A DNA stretch of 28,023 bases from positions 67,501 through 95,523 of the forward strand of contig JAHBMJ010001923.1 in NCBI GenBank assembly GCA_018398765.1, read 5' to 3'. The DNA is from Chromera velia (taxonomy: Eukaryota > Sar > Chromeraceae). The notes beneath the pieces were generated by a model. It saw only the letters and a program-made list of their open reading frames with translations. It searched no databases and was not told the DNA's origin. Of this stretch, positions 11,153 through 28,023 are shown in pieces (within the stretch, counting starts at the first letter, position 1; each line of letters opens with the position of its first letter). A program made the position numbers and the translations under genes.

Positions 11153-12799
11153 TCGATCAAATGAATGAATGAATTCCGTCTTCTCTGCTCTGCTCTGCTC
11201 GTGTGTCGGCTTTCGCAATGCATTCATTTGTCCATTTAATAATATTTGCCTGCCAACTTGCCTGAGTGCCTGTGGGTGTTCGCGTCTGTCTGTTTGTCTG
11301 TCTGTACTCTTGGGAAAGGTCGTCTCGTGGAGAGAAAGAGGAGGAGAAAGTGGGTGAGAAACATTGAATCTGTGTTGGCTTGTGCTGAATCAAACAGAAG
11401 AGATTCGAGGGGGCGTAAGAGAAAAAAATCCAGGGAAGAGAAGTCCATGCCGTGGATGCGATGGACGCCTCTGTCTCAGCTAAAGCTCGGGAGGGGAGCG
11501 AGGCAGACAGACTGAGTCGAGGGGCGCTGAAGGGAAGCAAGGGGGAACAGTGGTCGGAAAGAGACCGACGCACGCACGAGAATCGATCGATCTTCTTCCT
11601 GATTTTGTTGCAGAGAGCGTCTTCTTTTCATTGCATCTTCTGATTGGCCTTGCAATTCAGACTGCTCTTGTTCCCTTTGTGCCATCCTCACTCGTCTTCC
11701 CCTTGGGTTGCAGCAAGTCTGAATGGACGGGCAATCGTGTGGAGGGGGTGCGGGTTGAACTTAACGAGGAAAGATGACTTGATAGAGCGTCCCACACCAG
11801 CAGTCCATCCAAACAGCCTGAAGTAAGAGGCGCAGATCACAGTCGATCGACTGAACCGCGACTCAAGCATTGGACCTTCCTTCCTTTCGACTTTGCTTAA
11901 TTTTCCGATTTTGATGTGGTACGAAGTCATAAAAACCCATGCACCCACCCACTCACTTGTATCGTCTTGGTGGGAAGGGTGGAAGACTTGAGCGCGATGT
12001 GGCTCCGCTCACTTACTCACTTGCTTCGTTTCGTTCATGTGCAGTCAGGTGAAAGAAGGAACGAAGGGAAGAAAGTGAGGACAGTGAGACAAAGCCCCCC
12101 CTTGGCAGGTGGACTACGTGAAAGGGGGAAAAGAACGAGAGAGTGGCTCGGTAGGTTTCTTTGGTTGGTTGGTGCAGAGGGTTGCTTTTCCTCCTTCCTT
12201 ACATGCAGAGGTCTGCATGAGAGGCAGGCAGGCAGGTAGAGGCAGAGAAAGAAGAATATGAAGGCCGAGGATGGGGAGGAGGGCGCGGTCCATGGTCTGC
12301 CTGCCTGCTGTGGGTCGAGGGAGGGTGTGGCGCCTTGTGTATGCTGTGCTTGTGCGTGCATGTGCATACGTGTGTGTGCATCATGATGATTGTGCATCGG
12401 TGACCTCCGCATACGCGTGTGGGTGGTGATGAATGCATCTGTGAATAAATAACTGGTTGCCTTGGGGTGACGTCTTTCCGTGCGTTCAGGTGTGGATTGT
12501 TTTCTTCTTTCTCTCCTTCCCTGTCTGTCTCTGTCTGCGTCTTTGCCTCTCTGATTTCGCCACTCGACTCCATGCCAGTGAGCGTGTGGCTCTATCTTCT
12601 CCAGGTTCTCCTTACTTATGACATGGACTTGAGAATTCGAATTTGTGACTAGATTTGTGATCGAGTGGCTTCCATAGAGTGGCTTGTGTAAAAACCACAT
12701 AGATGAGTGGCAGTTGCCAGTTAGTGCGACTTTGTCACATGTGTATATACGTGTATGACTCATGAAAGCATGGATATGCATATATCTACACATGTGTGA

Positions 12800-13200
12800 G
12801 AAATCTCCTGCAGATAGTTAGCATTTTATAATATAAGATTTTGTGGTAGGATTTTATGGGATATTCACAATGATTTCAGGCTAATTTTCAGCCCATTTTA
12901 TGGGATTTATAATTTAGCTCAAAATCTACCAGATTTCAAATTTTTAAATCTAAGTAAATTTAATTTATAGGATTTCAGCCAGCTATGATTTTAACTTGGA
13001 TTTTATAGCAAATTTTAAGACCTGAGAATCGCTAAGATCTTAGTCTAATAGTCTGTCAGACTGTCATATACCAAACTGAAATCCCAAATTCCCAATTAAG
13101 CTCCTAATTTTGAATTTAACTAAGAATTTCAAACTGTAAAGTTTGTGTAAACCTTAGATAAATACAATTTTAATTGATCTAACTATACTAACTAATGAAT
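12800..13200. other. AT-rich island with degenerate GGATTTTA repeats
   Basis: Contains many variants of GATTTTA(T/G)GG, GGATTT(A/C) and AAATCTA in both orientations, for example near 12837, 12895, 12970 and 13000. Borders are abrupt: CA/TG-rich DNA on the left and the AATG array on the right. No ORF and no clear terminal repeats seen. Confidence 0.45.
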
Positions 13201-13227
13201 GAATGAATGAATGAATGAATGAATGAA
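13194..13227. repeat. (AATG)n tetranucleotide array
   Basis: About 8.5 perfect AATG units directly after the AT-rich island. Confidence 0.95.
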
Positions 13228-13420
13228 GTTGGCTTTGCTAGAGTGGAGCCGTGCTCCCAGCAGCCCATGTCCATGCCAGAGATCGTCAATCACTCAATAC
13301 AAAAAGTCATATTCAAACTTAGAACTAAGAGTGAGGAAGGCAAGAAGGAAGGCGGGTGGGAGTGAGGCCAGGAGTGAAGAAGGGAGGGAACTAAGGAGGG
13401 AAAAAAGAAAGACACAGAAA

Positions 13421-13551
13421 CCAAGAAAGAAAGAAAGAAAGAAAGAAAGACAGAAAGAACAGAAAGAACAGAAAGACAGAAAGACAGAAGGAAGAAAGAA
13501 AGAAAGAAAGAAAGAAAGCAAGAAAGCAAGAAAGCAAGAAAGCAAGAAAGC

Positions 13552-13583
<32 letters not shown>

Positions 13584-13584
13584 C
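13421..13584. repeat. (GAAA)n array with variants
   Basis: Pure-purine plus-strand tract of GAAA units mixed with GACA, GAAC and GCAA variants. The Lys/Glu-rich and Ser/Phe/Leu-rich ORFs across it are artefacts of the repeat. Confidence 0.95.
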
Positions 13585-13905
13585 GAACGGAAAGGGTGAA
13601 CGAAAGAGAAACAGAAGAAAGAAAAGGGTGGATGTACGGAAGGAAGGACGGAAAAAGTAGAGAGGCAACGAGGAACAAATTCCGAAGAAGAGCAGAAGGA
13701 CAGCAGGAATGAGGCAAACAGAAACGGAAGGAAGGACGATGCGGAGCGGACTGGTTGACACACTGAGTAGCACAGACGGGCAGGCAGACGGACAGACCTC
13801 ACGCATCTTTGTCTCCGCCTCGCTGACCGCTCCTTCTCATCCTTTCAAAGAGAGGGACAGACACGGTCAAGCGCGCAAGCGCACGGACACACACACGGGA
13901 CACGG

Positions 13906-13910
<5 letters not shown>

Positions 13911-13974
<64 letters not shown>

Positions 13975-13990
13975 CACACACACACGCACG

Positions 13991-14022
<32 letters not shown>

Positions 14023-14031
14023 CAGAGAGAG
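13911..14031. repeat. (CA)n followed by (GA)n microsatellite
   Basis: About 95 bp of CA units with a few CG and TG interruptions, then about 24 bp of GA units, in the 3' flank of LST8. Confidence 0.95.
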
Positions 14032-14282
14032 GGCCTGCATGACTCACAGACTGTGTGTTTTGACTACCAGACGGACAGATAAGGGGCAGTGGGAAGAAGT
14101 GAAGAGGAGGAAAGAAAAATTCACGAGCCACGACCCACCTGCTTCCTTCCAAATGAATTAAAAGAAACGATCGACAATCAGTGTCAATTCTTTATCGACG
14201 TGTTTACTTATTTCGAGCACACGGCCGCATTCTTCTCTCTGTTTCTCAGTGTGAGTGTGACTTTCCCCCTAGTTTTCTCCAT

Positions 14283-15479
14283 CTATGACCCATGACTTCT
14301 TTCTGGTGGATCCCTCAACTCCTCCTTCCGTTCACTTTCAACAGTCTGATTAGCGTCACTTTCGGTTTCCCCCTCCCCCTCATCGTCCTCATCATCGCCT
14401 CCGTCTTCCTCGTCCTCCCGTTCCCCCTCCTCAAACTCCCCTGAAGAGGAAGCCAAGTCCGACTTGTCCCCCCCCGTTGCAATGCCCACATCGCTCTCAG
14501 AAGCGTCAGTGCCGCTGTCGGGCCCCGGGACCCCGGAGGATGCCGGGGTCTCTGCCTGGTCCCAGAGGGCAAGTGCTGTGACTGCTTTGCTGTGTCCTGC
14601 GAACTCAATACACCTCTGCCCTGACTTCACATCCCACAAAATGCACGTGTGGTCAGATGAGGCTGTCAGCACATACGCACCATCACAGGAAAACACACAG
14701 TCCCACACCCACCGCCGGTGACCAATTAAGGTGGTCTCTCTGGCAAAAGAATTCAAGTGAGCTCTCCACAAGATCACAGTTCCGTCAGCCGAAGTCGTGG
14801 CAAGGTGATTCGACTTCGGCGAGAATGCACACTTTAGAATGTAATTATTGTGCCCTGCTATTTTGTGCAAAGGTTCTAAAGAGCCGTCGGGCAGGGACCG
14901 CCACAAATGAATGATCCCATTGTGATTTGCTGCAGAGTAGAAGGAGGCGTCTGGGGAGACGGCGACACTTTTGATGGCAACCCCGCTTTCCGGGGACAGC
15001 GACATCTGGACCCTGTTGGCAACAAGATTCCAAAAAAGAACGTTTCCCTGCTGGTCTCCCATCACCAGCTCGGCCTGGTTGGGGTGTAGCACGGCAGAGT
15101 GAAGTGCAACACCCACCGTCTCGTAGTACATTTGGTATCCCTCCGCTCTGCAGTCCCATATCTTGGCAGTGCCATCTTCACTGCAGGTGAAAAACCAATT
15201 CCCCCTTGCCTCGAAACCCAGGGAGGTCACGTTTCCGCTGTGGCCGTCGTAGCTTGCTGACGGGTGATTGGCAGCAGAGGAGGAGACGGCTTCGACCGGA
15301 AAGAACTTCACGAGGGGGTTGCCCCCTACCGCAAAGACAGAGCGGTCAGGAGAGAACTCGATGCAATTTATGTGAGAATCTGTACATGGAATAGAGCGGA
15401 AGCAGTCTCCCTTGTGCGCATTCCATACCTTGATGGTATCATCGTAACCACCCGTGACTAGGATGGGCGTTGCTGCCAT
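14283..15479 (-). CDS. LST8: LST8, WD40 subunit of TOR complexes
   Basis: 398 residues in a single exon. A seven-bladed WD40 protein that binds and stabilises the TOR kinase domain in TORC1 and TORC2. Recognised by family-specific strings: TGGYDDTIKVWNAHKGDCFR at the start, then SYDGHSGNVTSLGFEARGNW, SEDGTAKIWDCRA, LHPNQAELVMGDQQGNVLFW, LHKIAGHNNYILKCAFSP, and the very conserved LIGHRRWVWDCVFSCDGAYV followed by TASSDHTCILWD. The propeller ends near residue 308, matching the usual length of about 300-330. The remaining roughly 90 residues are an extra Ser/Glu/Asp-rich tail with a dense acidic run (about 349-370), probably disordered. The start ATG (15477-15479) precedes the first blade directly. 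Divergent from the SMCHD1-like gene. Confidence 0.95.
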   Translation of the reverse strand: MAATPILVTGGYDDTIKVWNAHKGDCFRSIPCTDSHINCIEFSPDRSVFAVGGNPLVKFFPVEAVSSSAANHPSASYDGHSGNVTSLGFEARGNWFFTCSEDGTAKIWDCRAEGYQMYYETVGVALHSAVLHPNQAELVMGDQQGNVLFWNLVANRVQMSLSPESGVAIKSVAVSPDASFYSAANHNGIIHLWRSLPDGSLEPLHKIAGHNNYILKCAFSPKSNHLATTSADGTVILWRAHLNSFARETTLIGHRRWVWDCVFSCDGAYVLTASSDHTCILWDVKSGQRCIEFAGHSKAVTALALWDQAETPASSGVPGPDSGTDASESDVGIATGGDKSDLASSSGEFEEGEREDEEDGGDDEDDEGEGETESDANQTVESERKEELRDPPERSHGS

Positions 15480-16043
15480 GAGCTCGATCGAAGTCCTTCA
15501 AGGAAGAGCAACACACCAAGAATCAAAGAAGCCGAACCGGACGATGCAGCCTGAGGCACGTGGCTCTTCCGACATGTTCTCCGAATCCAGTTTACCCGAA
15601 GAAGAGATCTGCACTTCTCGACTCGGACTCCCTCACCCTAACTTTGCACACAAGATCTGCCGTGATCTGCCACTTGACTACCGTACGTATCGGATGGCCC
15701 GCGACGATTTCTGTTGCTCGCGGCACCAGACCGCGGCCCTGCATGAAATGCCCTGAATCATCACACTGAAGCTTGACTGAAGAAGAATCCGTGACTGAGA
15801 ATCAGTCACTTCATGTCACTTCATGTCACTCCGAGCAACCTACCAGCTTGTGCAACCAAATTGTGAGAGCAATGTCAGAGTCTGAAGGAAAATTTGATGT
15901 CTGACAAGCGTTCGAAAATCTCTGGAGGCGCCTTCGAGAGGGGCTCGGTCAGAGGCCTCTGAACCCGGTCACCGAGGGACTCTCTATACTTTCTGCTTGA
16001 CTTGTGAGTTCGAAGAAAGGCATATTGACCGGGATCGTGGGCA
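15480..16043. promoter_or_regulatory. Divergent promoter region, LST8 / SMCHD1-like gene
   Basis: 564 bp between outward-facing starts. It contains a tandem 10-mer TCATGTCACT at 15811-15830 with a partial third unit (CAGTCACT) just before it. No TATA box or other familiar element is clear. A short non-coding 5' exon of either gene could lie here. Confidence 0.45.
15803..15830. repeat. 10-bp tandem repeat (TCATGTCACT)
   Basis: Two perfect copies (15811-15820 and 15821-15830) preceded by a partial copy. Located in the shared promoter region; its 10-bp spacing would place factor sites on the same DNA face. Confidence 0.7.

Positions 16044-28023
<11,980 letters not shown>

Larger units (their letters stand above)
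11153..14282. other. 3.1-kb region rich in simple repeats, no gene seen
   Basis: Begins with the 3' flank of the four-TM gene and ends with that of LST8, so the two genes converge here. It contains (TCTG)n and CTCTG strings near 11180-11310, an AT-rich island (about 12800-13200), (AATG)n, (GAAA)n and (CA)n/(GA)n arrays. Long ORFs here, for example minus 12035-12793 or the Ser/Phe/Leu-rich ones over the GAAA array, are repeat or biased translations with no protein motifs. Confidence 0.6.

Noticed and set aside
12035-12793. 252-codon minus-strand ORF
   Set aside because: Composition follows local repeats (CATGCA, GGCAGGCAGG); no conserved motif and no splice context.
13223-13806. Lys/Glu-rich and Ser/Phe/Leu-rich ORFs
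   Set aside because: They lie over the (GAAA)n array.

Overview
This is nuclear DNA of a eukaryotic alga with a complex plastid, most likely a photosynthetic alveolate of the chromerid type (Chromera-like). The organism call is inference. It rests on a GAPDH with a signal peptide plus transit-like leader, of the GapC1 type typical of algae with red-derived plastids; GT-AG introns; abundant (CA)n, (GAAA)n and poly-G tracts; and TGCATGCA elements. A different red-plastid alga cannot be excluded.

Layout. 3-128 (+): last 41 codons of a gene entering from the left. 985-5915 (-): two decayed, partial copies of one intron-containing protein kinase gene, separated by low-complexity coding-like exons (2539-3193 and 3690-3868). 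An N gap (5071-5713) lies in the kinase intron that carries a CA microsatellite in the other copy. 5916-8331: no gene seen, with a compositionally distinct AT-rich island. 8332-9600 (-): intronless plastid-targeted GAPDH, head to head with 10316-11152 (+), an intronless four-TM protein of the COPI-associated/Tvp15 type with a C-terminal EF-hand-like loop. 11153-14282: no gene seen, rich in simple repeats plus a second AT-rich island. 14283-15479 (-): intronless LST8, the WD40 subunit of TOR complexes, with an acidic tail. 16044 to the right edge (+): one very large intron-rich gene, at least 19 exons by my phase-consistent reconstruction, encoding a protein of more than 2,500 residues.

The main find is that last gene. 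Its N-terminus is an intact GHKL ATPase (motifs E39/N43, D70-x-G-x-G and G95-x-x-G-x-G-x-K). A long series of Ig-like beta-rich repeats follows, then a coiled coil and a region resembling the first half of an SMC hinge. That order is the architecture of SMCHD1 (animals) and GMI1 (plants), non-canonical SMC-family proteins of chromatin silencing and DNA repair. It is split by a tiny gap at a 15-G run and runs off the window in another G run.

Functional links: the only shared regulation the sequence suggests is two divergent promoters, GAPDH with the four-TM protein and LST8 with the SMCHD1-like gene. The three intact short genes have no introns, in sharp contrast to the SMCHD1-like gene and the kinase copies.
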